A DNA stretch of 64,000 nucleotides from JAVBKX01 sp031553835. Lineage in GTDB: Bacteria > Bacteroidota > Bacteroidia > Bacteroidales > Azobacteroidaceae. The stretch is taken from assembly GCA_031553835.1 (NCBI GenBank), contig JAVBKX010000055.1, forward strand, positions 20,648 to 84,647. Direction: 5' to 3'. Numbering within the stretch: position 1 is the stretch's first letter; each line of letters starts with the position of its first letter. The notes under the pieces are model-generated. The model was not told the origin of the DNA, searched no databases, and was given only the letters and a program-made list of their open reading frames with translations. The position numbers and the translations under genes were made by a program. This document shows, piece by piece, positions 1 through 8,703 of the stretch.

Positions 1-654
1 GGTGCCATCAACCATAATTGTATTTAAAGAGGCAACAGTCGGAATATTGTATTTTTGAGTCAGTAGCGATACAAATTTCATCATCACCGCCGGCCCGATG
101 GTAACGCATAAATCAACTTTTTCCCGATTGATAATAGATTCTACACCATTGGTAACCAATCCTTTTGTACCATAAGAACCATCATCGGTCATGATCACCA
201 CTTCGTCAGAGTATTGTCGCATTTCTTTTTCAAGAATAATTAATTCTTTGGTACGGGCGGCAAGTACAGTAATTACTTTATTACCGGCGTTTTTCATCGC
301 TTCCACGATCGGAAGCATAGGCGCTGTGCCCACTCCGCCACAAGCACACACTACTGTCCCGAATTTTTCAATATGGGTAGCTTTTCCTAAAGGGCCTACT
401 AAATCGGTTATTTCATCACCTTCATTCAATGCGCAGATTTTTTTGGAGGAGCCGCCCACTGCCTGTATTACTAAGGTGATGGTGCCTCTTTCAGTATCAG
501 CAGCCGCAATCGTAAGTGGAATACGTTCTCCGAATTTTCCTACTTTCACGATTACAAAATGTCCGGCTTTTCGAGCTTTAGCGATTAACGGAGCTTCGAC
601 CTCGAATTTAAATACGTTGTCAGAAAGTTGTTCTTTTTTTACAATTTTATTCAT
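1..654 (-). CDS. FAD/NAD-binding electron-transfer subunit (NfnA / sulfide-dihydroorotate dehydrogenase-like), partial
   Basis: I read 218 codons on the minus strand from an ATG at 652-654 with no stop before the window edge, so the C-terminus is missing. The protein belongs to the ferredoxin-NADP reductase fold shared by PyrK and the small subunit of NADH-dependent ferredoxin:NADP oxidoreductase. An N-terminal flavin-binding barrel (HFVIVKVG, then ERIPLTIAAAD) is followed by a nucleotide-binding half with CACGGVGTAPMLPIVEAMK and later TIGPAVMMKFV. The last visible residues, SLNTIMVDGT, directly precede the cysteine cluster expected for a [2Fe-2S] site in this family, which lies outside the window. 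The partner glutamate-synthase-like subunit would be expected downstream, to the left. The assignment to the family is firm; NfnA rather than another member is inferred. It lies 47 bases after tamB on the same strand. Confidence 0.85.
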   Translation of the reverse strand, partial: MNKIVKKEQLSDNVFKFEVEAPLIAKARKAGHFVIVKVGKFGERIPLTIAAADTERGTITLVIQAVGGSSKKICALNEGDEITDLVGPLGKATHIEKFGTVVCACGGVGTAPMLPIVEAMKNAGNKVITVLAARTKELIILEKEMRQYSDEVVIMTDDGSYGTKGLVTNGVESIINREKVDLCVTIGPAVMMKFVSLLTQKYNIPTVASLNTIMVDGT

Positions 655-701
655 TGTGTTGGTTTTTTGCATTAGAAACCATCCTCTCAAAGGATGCAAA
701 G

Positions 702-3700
702 TTATGGATTTTTTTCTCTTTTAACACTGTCAACCGGCAAAATGTAAAGTCCCGGCAATAAGTCGGAAGGCAGCTTTCGTTTGGAAAACAATTCACCAAT
801 TTGATTGAAATCTTTCTTGAACATGATACCCAATCCTTGTATGGAACGAGGTTGGCGAAGTATATAAAACCGGTCGTCATAATGATTGTAAAATTTCAGC
901 CTTACTTCTCCGCTACGGGTCAATTTATATTCCAAATCAAAATCGCCAATAAAGGCAGACTGCACATAGGGATTATCGCGATATCCAAAATTTCCATTAA
1001 ATAGTAAACGATTATCCAGCAATTGACTGGATAATAATAATGCCACTTCTCTATCTGTATATTCCCCCTCATTGGATGTTTTGAAAACCGTACCTATTTG
1101 TATATTGTCGGTCACAGAACCTAATATGTTGGAAAGTTGCGAAGAAAACGCAGAAGAAGCTAATGAAGTCAGGTCATTCGTTCGCGAGCGATTGGGCTCA
1201 GATCCATTTTCAATGGTGAAAAATTTGTTGAGTACCAGCAGATATACAATCTGTCGGTTCATCATGTCTTCTGTATTAACGATACTTTTTACCTGGCGAG
1301 TCAAATCGTCTGTAGATCCGGGAAATTCCATGTCAAACCGGATGTCGGGATGTGCAATGGCTCCGGAAATATCCAGCAAGCAATTTACCTGAACATTGGA
1401 TCGCGATGTTTCGGCCATCAATGCGCTGGACAGGTCGCCCAAATTAGCGGTCAGATTATAGCTGGCATTAATGTCCAGATTAGCGGAGTAAGGGTCTCCA
1501 TGAAATGTTACCGCGCTTCCTTCGCGGATATCAAAGGTACGATGGATCACTTGTTGGAAGCTGAAATTATATTTTCCATCGTCTATGATATATTTTCCAA
1601 ACATGTTCAAAGGCGAACGTGTTCCGTATTGAATTTGAATGTTTCCATGTCCATTTCCTTTGATTTTATCTCCGGAAACAGGATCCATAATCATTTCCAG
1701 ATTAGCATCCGGAGTGGCTTCAAATATCAGATTCAGCTTCAATTCGGTATGATTATTTGTTTTTTGCAATACCGGACGGTAGGAGAGTAATGACAAATAA
1801 TTTTCTATGGGAATGGTATCCCGTTTATTATTGTTTGTTACAAAGTTGATAAAATCATATTCATTGACATGCCGATCTCCCATAAAGTTGAGTCCCAAAC
1901 GAGTATTTCGATTACTTTGCATGGAAACATCGATATTTACCAGGCTTTCATCTCCTTTTATGGAGGCGGTTCCTGTTCCGAATACGGTTCCGTAAAAAGC
2001 CGGATTTAACTTTTCGGTAGCATTAAATACAAGGAAATTATTGGTTTGTAAAGCTGCCTGAAATTTAAAATCTGTAAAATATCTATGCTTTACATTTCCA
2101 TTCACTAAAGCAGAGTGTCCATATTTGTCATACAAGCGCACATTGCGTAGCGAAATTTCATCCGGTTTCAATCGGATGGTATCGGAAAAAGTATAGATTG
2201 TATTCAAAAATTCGATTCCGAATGTAGCATCTTTAACATACGCTTGTCCTTCCACCGTTAAATCTTTGAAGTCGCCGAATAGATGCACTTTTCCGGTCAT
2301 GTCGCCGGATAAATTTTTCATTACATTATTAGTATAGCGCCTTAAAAAAGAAATGTCGGTATGGGCAGCATCAAATGCTATCGATAATTTTTCTGTGGCG
2401 GGATAAATGATTCCATCTACATGTACAGATCCGGTATCGCCTTTATTTACAAATCCCAACATGGATATGCCTTTTTCCTGATCATCCCAAGTGCCTTTTA
2501 AATCCAAATCTCCAAAAACAACTTTATTGAACGAGAAATTTTTTACATCTAAACGAGTGGAAAGCTGTCGGGTTTTATATAAATCCTGAGCTTTGACATA
2601 TCCGGTTGCAACTCCGCCAAACTCAATGGTTGGCAATGACAAGGTATTGAAAATATAATCTAAACTTACTTGGTTGAGAAACACCAGCAATGAGTCTTCC
2701 GGATAAGAGGAAACTTCCCCATCAATATTGAGCCGTTGATTACGATGATCGACAAGAAAATCATGCACGGCAATTTTACCCGAATCTATCACGACAGAAG
2801 CCGGATGTATAGTCCAGATCGAATCGTTGATCGTAATATAAGATGTGGACATATCAATCGCTGTACGCATGGGCGCCTTATCGGCCGGTTTACTGAAACC
2901 TGTTGCAAAGGAAATGTTGCCGTTGTTTTTATATCCTTTACTTTCTGCCCAGGATAAGGACGATTGTATTAAATCGTTTTCAATTTCGAACTTTGAAAAT
3001 AAGGTATATATGGCATTGTTCTTAGCATACATGGAGGTATTGGCGCTAACTTCCAATTTTTTTCCCGGATTTTTTACAACCACTTTTCCGGCATCGAACT
3101 TATTGTTTTTTACATCAAAACGGGGCAGATAAGTTTCTATTTCAAATTTGTTTAATTTACCATTATATGCCGCCGTAATCCGCGTTTGGTTGTACGTTTT
3201 AAATGGCAGGTCAAAAATATACGCCAATTCATCCAATGCATTGATCGTAAAAATCGCCTGGATTTCATTGCTGTTGTTCAACTGTTTTTTAGGCTCCGGA
3301 ATGAGCGTGGGTAAATAAGGATAAACCGTTTGTGTAAATGCCGGAATCAGTTCGGATGGCTGGAAATATCCCTTCATTTGTCCGTATAATAAATCAGACT
3401 GGATATTGATGATTTTTTGCTTCATGTAATCTTCGCGAACGTTAACCATCAATGTGTCAAAATAAAAACCGCCTTTTTCAGCATTAAATTTCAAGTCCGT
3501 CAGATTCAAATACCCCAATCCGTTATCTATATTACTACCTGTAAAATTAGCGGTGATTAAAAAGGACAGATCAGATTCTTTATATTTGTTGCTGAGATTG
3601 AGTTTATCTAATTTAACATGAATGGCTTCTGCCGAAACATTCACGACAGACTCTGCCCCGGCTAATTGGCAAAATCCTTTAGCTGTCAATTTTCCGTCCG

Positions 3701-5186
3701 GACCCTCAATGTTGATTTGGCCATTAAAACTATTTTGAGTGAAATCACCTGTTAACCGGATATTTTCATGCGGATAATTTTTGAAATCGAACCGGTGAAT
3801 GATAGCATTAATATTGCCGTTGAGCATCTTTTTTCCTGCCTGGCGAGCATTCAGTGTTATTTCAAAATTGGTAGTGCCATAATCAGGATTATCATTCAAT
3901 AATTTTTTTATATCCAAGGCATTAGAACTTAATTTTCCGTTAATATATGCATTATTACGTTCTGCGCCAACAATGATGTCGGTCCGAAGATTGCCGATAT
4001 CGGTAGCAAATAAACCAAAAGCGCTCAAACGGTGTAAATACCCCGACAGTTTTCCTTCAAACCGGACATAGCCCAGATTATATATCTCTGTAGGAATATC
4101 CACTTCCGGAAATAAATTTTTATTGAGCCGCCTGATGCCTTCAGGAGAAATATAGGATTGTTCAAAATAGCCGTCAATAAAGGTCTGATCCGGGCGGGAA
4201 AGTTTCTTTAGGGTCAAATTAGCCTTGAATTCCAAGTTGTTACCATCTGATAATTGAAATTCTTTCAAGGTAATATCATCGTAAGAGCCGGATAGTTCTC
4301 CTGCTATTTTTATTTTATCTTTATACTGAGCAAAAAGGGGTACAAACGGCCTTAAATCTTGTGGTGAAATTTCGGACGGTAAAATAAATACTTGCACTTG
4401 GGCATCTTTGATGTATTCATGCAATTCGTCCAGATTGACGTATTCTATCTGCATATTTCTCAAATCCAGCGAGCTGTTGGGCAATTGCAATTGCAAATGA
4501 TTGATCGTAGCCAATTCTTTATTTCCGATAAAATCCAATTCCAGACGTTTGATCGATACACCCGACTGTTCGGTGCACGAAAGCCGGTCTATATTAGCCC
4601 ACAATCGCTTCTCGTTCAATTCATAGAGATGTATTTTAGCCGAAATGTCAACAAGTAGTATATGAGCCGGATTAAATACGCCACGGGTTTCAGGTTCACT
4701 TTCTATACTATAGGCAAATGTGCCACGCCTGAGATTCAGATTGTTGATTTTCAGATCAATGCGCGACTCCTTTGGAATAGAATCTTTACTGGCAAAAGCA
4801 TCCAACACAAATTGCAAATTTAAGGGAGTATTTTTGTCCGGTTTACTTAAATGTACTTGAAAACTAAACAATTGGGCGGAACTGAATCGCAATTTCCCTC
4901 GCAACATCGGTAAAAAATCAAAACCGGCCGCCACTCTTGCGGCTTGAAACATGGTTTTTCCCGATTGGTCTTCCAGGTATAAATCTTTCAATATAAGTTT
5001 ATTGAATAATTCAAAATCGACAGAACCGATTTCAACTTCCACACCCAGGATTTCCTTTAATTTTTCAGAGGCAATGGCTGATATTTTTTTCTGAATATAA
5101 GGTATATGCAACAGCGTTACAGGGGTAATGTAAAAGACCCATAAAAATACCAATATTCCGATGACAATGTATTTCGCTGTTTTCAT
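702..5186 (-). CDS. tamB: Translocation/assembly module TamB-like (DUF490) protein
   Basis: This is a 1494-residue protein with one N-terminal membrane anchor (about residues 5-28, YIVIGILVFLWVFYITPVTL). A very long repetitive beta-rich body follows, and the C-terminal region ends in a TamB-type domain (FNGNFGYRDNP, then DFDLEYKLTRSGEVRLKFYN). TamB proteins span the periplasm as a hydrophobic groove and take part in outer-membrane protein insertion or lipid transport; in Bacteroidota they usually lack an adjacent TamA, as here. The length is typical. I use the ATG at 5184-5186; an in-frame TTG two codons upstream is possible but less likely. A TAGTTTTG element at 5202-5209 would give a very short leader. 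The gene is divergent from tsaD. Confidence 0.88.
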   Translation of the reverse strand: MKTAKYIVIGILVFLWVFYITPVTLLHIPYIQKKISAIASEKLKEILGVEVEIGSVDFELFNKLILKDLYLEDQSGKTMFQAARVAAGFDFLPMLRGKLRFSSAQLFSFQVHLSKPDKNTPLNLQFVLDAFASKDSIPKESRIDLKINNLNLRRGTFAYSIESEPETRGVFNPAHILLVDISAKIHLYELNEKRLWANIDRLSCTEQSGVSIKRLELDFIGNKELATINHLQLQLPNSSLDLRNMQIEYVNLDELHEYIKDAQVQVFILPSEISPQDLRPFVPLFAQYKDKIKIAGELSGSYDDITLKEFQLSDGNNLEFKANLTLKKLSRPDQTFIDGYFEQSYISPEGIRRLNKNLFPEVDIPTEIYNLGYVRFEGKLSGYLHRLSAFGLFATDIGNLRTDIIVGAERNNAYINGKLSSNALDIKKLLNDNPDYGTTNFEITLNARQAGKKMLNGNINAIIHRFDFKNYPHENIRLTGDFTQNSFNGQINIEGPDGKLTAKGFCQLAGAESVVNVSAEAIHVKLDKLNLSNKYKESDLSFLITANFTGSNIDNGLGYLNLTDLKFNAEKGGFYFDTLMVNVREDYMKQKIINIQSDLLYGQMKGYFQPSELIPAFTQTVYPYLPTLIPEPKKQLNNSNEIQAIFTINALDELAYIFDLPFKTYNQTRITAAYNGKLNKFEIETYLPRFDVKNNKFDAGKVVVKNPGKKLEVSANTSMYAKNNAIYTLFSKFEIENDLIQSSLSWAESKGYKNNGNISFATGFSKPADKAPMRTAIDMSTSYITINDSIWTIHPASVVIDSGKIAVHDFLVDHRNQRLNIDGEVSSYPEDSLLVFLNQVSLDYIFNTLSLPTIEFGGVATGYVKAQDLYKTRQLSTRLDVKNFSFNKVVFGDLDLKGTWDDQEKGISMLGFVNKGDTGSVHVDGIIYPATEKLSIAFDAAHTDISFLRRYTNNVMKNLSGDMTGKVHLFGDFKDLTVEGQAYVKDATFGIEFLNTIYTFSDTIRLKPDEISLRNVRLYDKYGHSALVNGNVKHRYFTDFKFQAALQTNNFLVFNATEKLNPAFYGTVFGTGTASIKGDESLVNIDVSMQSNRNTRLGLNFMGDRHVNEYDFINFVTNNNKRDTIPIENYLSLLSYRPVLQKTNNHTELKLNLIFEATPDANLEMIMDPVSGDKIKGNGHGNIQIQYGTRSPLNMFGKYIIDDGKYNFSFQQVIHRTFDIREGSAVTFHGDPYSANLDINASYNLTANLGDLSSALMAETSRSNVQVNCLLDISGAIAHPDIRFDMEFPGSTDDLTRQVKSIVNTEDMMNRQIVYLLVLNKFFTIENGSEPNRSRTNDLTSLASSAFSSQLSNILGSVTDNIQIGTVFKTSNEGEYTDREVALLLSSQLLDNRLLFNGNFGYRDNPYVQSAFIGDFDLEYKLTRSGEVRLKFYNHYDDRFYILRQPRSIQGLGIMFKKDFNQIGELFSKRKLPSDLLPGLYILPVDSVKREKNP

Positions 5187-5201
5187 TTCCAAAATAACTC
5201 A

Positions 5202-5230
5202 CAAAACTATAAAAACTTTCCGTATTTTTG
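5202..5230. promoter_or_regulatory. Divergent promoter elements for tamB and tsaD
   Basis: The 60-base gap between tamB and tsaD holds two elements matching the Bacteroidota -7 consensus TAnnTTTG. TAGTTTTG on the minus strand (5202-5209) faces tamB and TATTTTTG on the plus strand (5223-5230) faces tsaD. I see no clear -33 TTTG at the usual 19-base spacing for either. The tsaD element is the stronger call because it leaves a sensible leader of about 12 bases. Confidence 0.5.
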
Positions 5231-5246
5231 CAGAAAAATCAAGGAA

Positions 5247-6266
5247 ATGAGTGTAACAATTTTAGGCATTGAATCTTCTTGCGATGATACTTCCGCAGCG
5301 GTTATCCGCGATGGGGTATTATTATCCAATATAATCGCCGGACAAAAAGTACATGAAGCCTATGGAGGAGTAGTTCCGGAACTGGCTTCCCGGGCGCATC
5401 AACAGAATATTATTCCGGTTGTTGACCAGGCTTTGAAGCAAGCCGGTATTGAAAAATCCGGGCTGAGTGCAATCGCTTTTACCCGAGGACCCGGTTTGTT
5501 GGGTTCTTTATTGGTCGGAACATCATTTACGAAAGGATTGGCTACCGCCTTAAATATTCCAATGGTAGAAGTTAATCATTTACAAGCGCACATTTTAGCA
5601 CATTTTATCAAGCAAAATCCGGAAGATTCCAATCAGCCTTCTTTTCCGTTTTTATGTTTATTGGTATCCGGAGGAAATTCTCAAATTATTTTAGTGAAAG
5701 CCTGGAATAATATGGAAATTATCGGACAAACAATCGATGATGCTGCCGGAGAAGCTTTTGATAAATGCGCTAAAGTGATGAATTTGCCTTACCCCGGTGG
5801 ACCGGTGGTAGATCGTTTGGCTAAAGAAGGAAATCCAAATGCATTTAAATTAAACAAACCTCATATCCCTGGATACGATTATAGTTTCAGTGGATTGAAA
5901 ACATCTTTTTTATACCTGCTTCGCGACCAGTTAAAAGAAAATTCCAATTTCATTGAAGAGTATAAAGCTGACTTGTGTGCATCACTCCAGAAAACGATTA
6001 TTGAAATTTTAATGGATAAACTTAAAAAGGCAGCTAAGGATTTGAAAATAAAAGAAATAGCTGTAGCAGGAGGGGTGTCTGCGAATTCAGGATTGCGAAA
6101 TTCATTTAAAGAGCATTCGCAGAAATATGATTGGAAAATTCATATTCCTCCCTTTGCATTTACCACAGATAATGCGGCTATGGTCGCAATGAACGGTTAT
6201 TTCAAATTTCTCAATCAAGAGTTTTGTCCGATAGATGCGACTCCGTTTTCGAGAGTGGAGGTTTAA
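5247..6266 (+). CDS. tsaD: tRNA N6-adenosine threonylcarbamoyltransferase TsaD
   Basis: TsaD transfers the threonylcarbamoyl group from TC-AMP to adenosine 37 of ANN-decoding tRNAs, giving t6A. The 339-residue protein starts with the family signature GIESSCDDTSAAV. It carries the metal-binding pair H111-xxx-H115 in VNHLQAHILAH, the phosphate loop LLVSGGNSQI, and the later motif VAGGVSANSGLR followed by TTDNAAMVA. Length and motif order are standard and there is no sign of damage. It is divergently transcribed from tamB and followed by an A-rich tandem repeat and an M48 protease gene on the same strand, which may be co-transcribed. The function is essential in nearly all bacteria, so this is core genome. 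Confidence 0.97.
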   Translation: MSVTILGIESSCDDTSAAVIRDGVLLSNIIAGQKVHEAYGGVVPELASRAHQQNIIPVVDQALKQAGIEKSGLSAIAFTRGPGLLGSLLVGTSFTKGLATALNIPMVEVNHLQAHILAHFIKQNPEDSNQPSFPFLCLLVSGGNSQIILVKAWNNMEIIGQTIDDAAGEAFDKCAKVMNLPYPGGPVVDRLAKEGNPNAFKLNKPHIPGYDYSFSGLKTSFLYLLRDQLKENSNFIEEYKADLCASLQKTIIEILMDKLKKAAKDLKIKEIAVAGGVSANSGLRNSFKEHSQKYDWKIHIPPFAFTTDNAAMVAMNGYFKFLNQEFCPIDATPFSRVEV

Positions 6267-6315
6267 AGAATGAAGAAAATGAAAAAAATGAAAAAAATGA
6301 AGAAAATGAAAAATT
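6267..6315. repeat. Tandem ATGAARAAA-type low-complexity repeat
   Basis: Immediately after the tsaD stop codon, about five near-identical 9-base units of the form ATGAARAAA run head to tail. The segment has no coding role. Related ATGAARRAAATG-type tracts occur at two other gene junctions in this window (around 7552-7614 and 52309-52387), where they are arranged as inverted repeats. Confidence 0.7.
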
Positions 6316-6335
6316 AACCAATAACGTTTATTAAA

Positions 6336-7571
6336 ATGTTTTATATCATTATTGTATTTGTAGTCCTGAATTTTATTTGGGAACAATATTTATCTTATTT
6401 GAACCGCAAACGGATGAGTCCGAATATTCCCGATGCGCTTCAAGGTATCTATGATGCCACACAATATGCTACTCAACAGGCTTATCAGAAAGAAAACAGC
6501 CGGTTTGGATTATTCTCGGGAACATTTTCTTTCTTTATTATTTTAACGTTACTCCTCCTGGGTGGTTTTGGCTGGTGGGATACATTTCTTCGTCAATATA
6601 CCGAGCATTTTTTATGGCTACCCTTGTTGTTTTTCGGCACGTTAACGTTTGTAAACCAAGTGATTGATACTCCTTTCGACTGGTATGATACGTTTGTTAT
6701 TGAAGAAAAATTCGGATTCAATAAGACAACAAAAAAAATATTTATTACCGATTGGATTAAAGGAATTTTGTTGTCTGCTGTAATCGGAGGAATCATATTG
6801 TCTGCCATTTTGTGGATTTATCAATATACAGGTTCCTGGTTTTGGTTATTGGCCTGGGGTGTAATCACCGGATTTTCGTTGTTAATGAGTTTGTTTTACT
6901 CCGAATGGATTGTGCCTCTATTTAATAAACAAACCCCATTGGAAGCCGGAGAACGACGTGAAGCGATTGAAAATTTTGCCAATAAAGCCGGCTTTAAGTT
7001 GACAGATATTTATGTAATGGATGGATCAAAACGTTCTACAAAAGCCAACGCTTATTTTACCGGAATGGGAAAAAAGAAACGGATTGTTCTTTTCGATACA
7101 TTAATTGCAGAATTGGAAACTGAAGAAATCGTAGCGGTTTTGGCTCATGAAATCGGGCATTACAAGAAAAAACATATTTGGCAATCACTGATTTTATCAA
7201 CTTTGACAACCGGACTTACTTTATTTATTTTGTCATTATTTCTCAATAATATAGCATTAACAGAAGCTTTGGGAGGAACGATACCATCATTTCATTTGGG
7301 ATTAATTGGTTTTTCATTCCTCTTTTCACCAATATCTGAACTTACCGGATTATTTTTCAATTATTTATCCCGGAAAAATGAATATGAGGCCGATGCTTAT
7401 GCCGCGGGATTCGGATTGGGAGATGCTTTGATCAGTTCTCTGAAAAAAATGTCAGTGAAAGCTTTGAGTAATCTGAATCCACATCCCTGGGTGGTGTTTT
7501 GTCACTATTCTCATCCGACATTGTTGCAACGGATGGAAGGGATCAATAAAATGAAAGAAATGAAGGAATGA
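6336..7571 (+). CDS. M48 family metallopeptidase, Ste24/CAAX prenyl protease type
   Basis: This is a 411-residue integral membrane zinc protease. The Ste24 N-terminal region contributes several transmembrane helices (residues about 1-20, 60-85, 90-110, 145-200). It is followed by the catalytic HEXXH in LAHEIGHYKKKH (H271, E272, H275), a further membrane pair, and the third zinc-ligand segment NEYEADAYA at about residue 348. Eukaryotic Ste24 cleaves prenylated a-factor; bacterial homologues are thought to act in membrane-protein quality control, and no substrate is visible here. The last residues (INKMKEMKE) are encoded inside a repeat shared with the convergent gene downstream. Family assignment is firm, physiological role unknown. 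Confidence 0.93.
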   Translation: MFYIIIVFVVLNFIWEQYLSYLNRKRMSPNIPDALQGIYDATQYATQQAYQKENSRFGLFSGTFSFFIILTLLLLGGFGWWDTFLRQYTEHFLWLPLLFFGTLTFVNQVIDTPFDWYDTFVIEEKFGFNKTTKKIFITDWIKGILLSAVIGGIILSAILWIYQYTGSWFWLLAWGVITGFSLLMSLFYSEWIVPLFNKQTPLEAGERREAIENFANKAGFKLTDIYVMDGSKRSTKANAYFTGMGKKKRIVLFDTLIAELETEEIVAVLAHEIGHYKKKHIWQSLILSTLTTGLTLFILSLFLNNIALTEALGGTIPSFHLGLIGFSFLFSPISELTGLFFNYLSRKNEYEADAYAAGFGLGDALISSLKKMSVKALSNLNPHPWVVFCHYSHPTLLQRMEGINKMKEMKE

Positions 7572-7614
7572 TCATAATTATTTTCATTCTTTCATTTTTT
7601 TATTCTTTCATTTA
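7552..7614. repeat. Inverted ATGAAAG / CTTTCAT repeat spanning the ends of two convergent genes
   Basis: A left arm rich in ATGAAAGAAATGAAGG faces a right arm TTTCATTCTTTCATTTT and a further TTCTTTCATTT. The hairpin contains the stop codons and last codons of both convergent genes (the M48 protease and the lipoprotein) and is the probable bidirectional transcription stop. The arms are imperfect and partly coding. Confidence 0.55.
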
Positions 7615-8428
7615 GGTACCGGATTCTTTCTTTCGATTTTTCAATTTCCCTGCCTAATTGCACTATATTCAATAAAGCAGTAGCTAAATCGCGGGTAGTC
7701 ACAAGTGACCGTTTATCAGCATCACTGATGAAAAATGAATAGCGGGATGTTTCATTCATTAATTCTGCTTTCAGTTTCTCTTTGGTTTTACTGTAAATAA
7801 AAGCGGCGACACCATTTTCCCTTAATTGTGAATATGTGACAATTTCAGAAACCATTCCACCATCTGAAAATGAATAATTTAAAGCTCCATCTCGAGGTAC
7901 GATTTGTGTTTCGGCATAACTTCCGTCAGAAGCGACCACTTTCAATTGATTGTGGTTAATAGCTTTCGTTCCATAATAAACACTGGCAATAAACATTTCT
8001 CCAAGTTCATTTACTCCGCAACGAATATAGGTTTTCCGAAGATTTTTTTCCAAGATCTGTTGTTTGACAATATATTTTCCAAATTCATCATATTCAGCAT
8101 CTTTTTCAAAAACAAATTGCGGTTTGAGTATTTCTACCTGTGCTTTAGCTTCGATTAACATACTATCACAGAAAGCGATATTGCGAATTTGTTCGTCCAA
8201 TTCAATGGTACGCATCAGATGTAAACCCTCTTTTCGAATGGTAATTTCTTTAGGATACGTTTTGTCCAAACTATCTAACAACAACTTAGCGCCGGCATAT
8301 TGTCGTAAGTCATAATACGATTGCGCCTGAGTTAATAACATATTGGCTTTTTCCTGATTTTGATCGCAAGAAAAAAGCAAGCCTAATAACAGGCCTAAGA
8401 TTAAATAATGACAATTTATGATTTTCAT
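7592..8428 (-). CDS. Lipoprotein with a C-terminal coiled coil, unknown function
   Basis: I take the start at the ATG at 8426-8428, which gives a 278-residue protein with a lipoprotein signal peptide (hydrophobic stretch LILGLLLGLLFS, lipidated Cys21). The open frame continues another 56 codons upstream, but that part belongs to a different gene remnant (see 8429-8632). After the signal comes a helical segment resembling a TPR unit (KANMLLTQAQSYYDLRQYAGAKLLLDSL), a beta-rich middle, and a helical tail rich in charged residues (about 245-278). I do not recognise the family. It is convergent with the M48 protease and divergent from the CCA-adding enzyme. A periplasmic or inner-face outer-membrane location is inferred from the lipobox. 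Confidence 0.75.
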   Translation of the reverse strand: MKIINCHYLILGLLLGLLFSCDQNQEKANMLLTQAQSYYDLRQYAGAKLLLDSLDKTYPKEITIRKEGLHLMRTIELDEQIRNIAFCDSMLIEAKAQVEILKPQFVFEKDAEYDEFGKYIVKQQILEKNLRKTYIRCGVNELGEMFIASVYYGTKAINHNQLKVVASDGSYAETQIVPRDGALNYSFSDGGMVSEIVTYSQLRENGVAAFIYSKTKEKLKAELMNETSRYSFFISDADKRSLVTTRDLATALLNIVQLGREIEKSKERIRYLNERIKK

Positions 8429-8632
8429 TTTGTAATTGTTGTATTTCTTCAATAGAAATAAACTGCGTTCGTATTCGTCCACTTCTATTTGAGTTAATTT
8501 GGCAACTTCCACCGTTTTAAATAAATTTTCAAATATTTTTTCTTGCAATTCTATAGGACGTTTATCCAAATTAGACAGATTTTTAAGAACATACATCCAT
8601 TTTTCAAAATGCGTCTCTAATTCGTGAAGCTG
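8429..8632 (-). pseudogene. C-terminal remnant of an Rpn-family PD-(D/E)XK recombination-promoting nuclease
   Basis: Upstream of and in frame with the lipoprotein, the minus strand encodes HFEKWMYVLKNL, then LDKRPIELQEKIFENLFK and DEYERSLFLLKKY. This pattern is typical of the C-terminal region of Rpn/PDDEXK-family putative transposases common in Bacteroidales. An in-frame stop lies just ahead (8633-8635) and the catalytic N-terminal two-thirds is absent. The fragment also lacks the usual C-terminal tail, because it runs straight into the lipoprotein start. It is a 5'-deleted relic that now lies in the lipoprotein's leader; if translation began at the ATG at 8594-8596 it would add 56 residues in front of the signal peptide, which would spoil export. 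Confidence 0.65.
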
Positions 8633-8674
8633 TTAATTGTATTTCAACCTGTGGCAAAAATAGCAAAAAAAGAC

Positions 8675-8682
8675 TACTTTTG
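8675..8682 (+). promoter_or_regulatory. -7 promoter element of the CCA-adding enzyme gene
   Basis: TACTTTTG matches the Bacteroidota -7 consensus TAnnTTTG and lies 21 bases ahead of the start codon, so the leader would be about 15 bases. No good -33 TTTG is present at 19-base spacing. Confidence 0.5.
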
Positions 8683-8703
8683 CAATGCCTAAGACAGTTT
8701 TGA

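Noticed and set aside
191..724. Plus-strand 177-codon open frame near the left edge
   Set aside because: It is the antisense shadow of the FAD/NAD-binding electron-transfer gene, which has clear family motifs on the minus strand.
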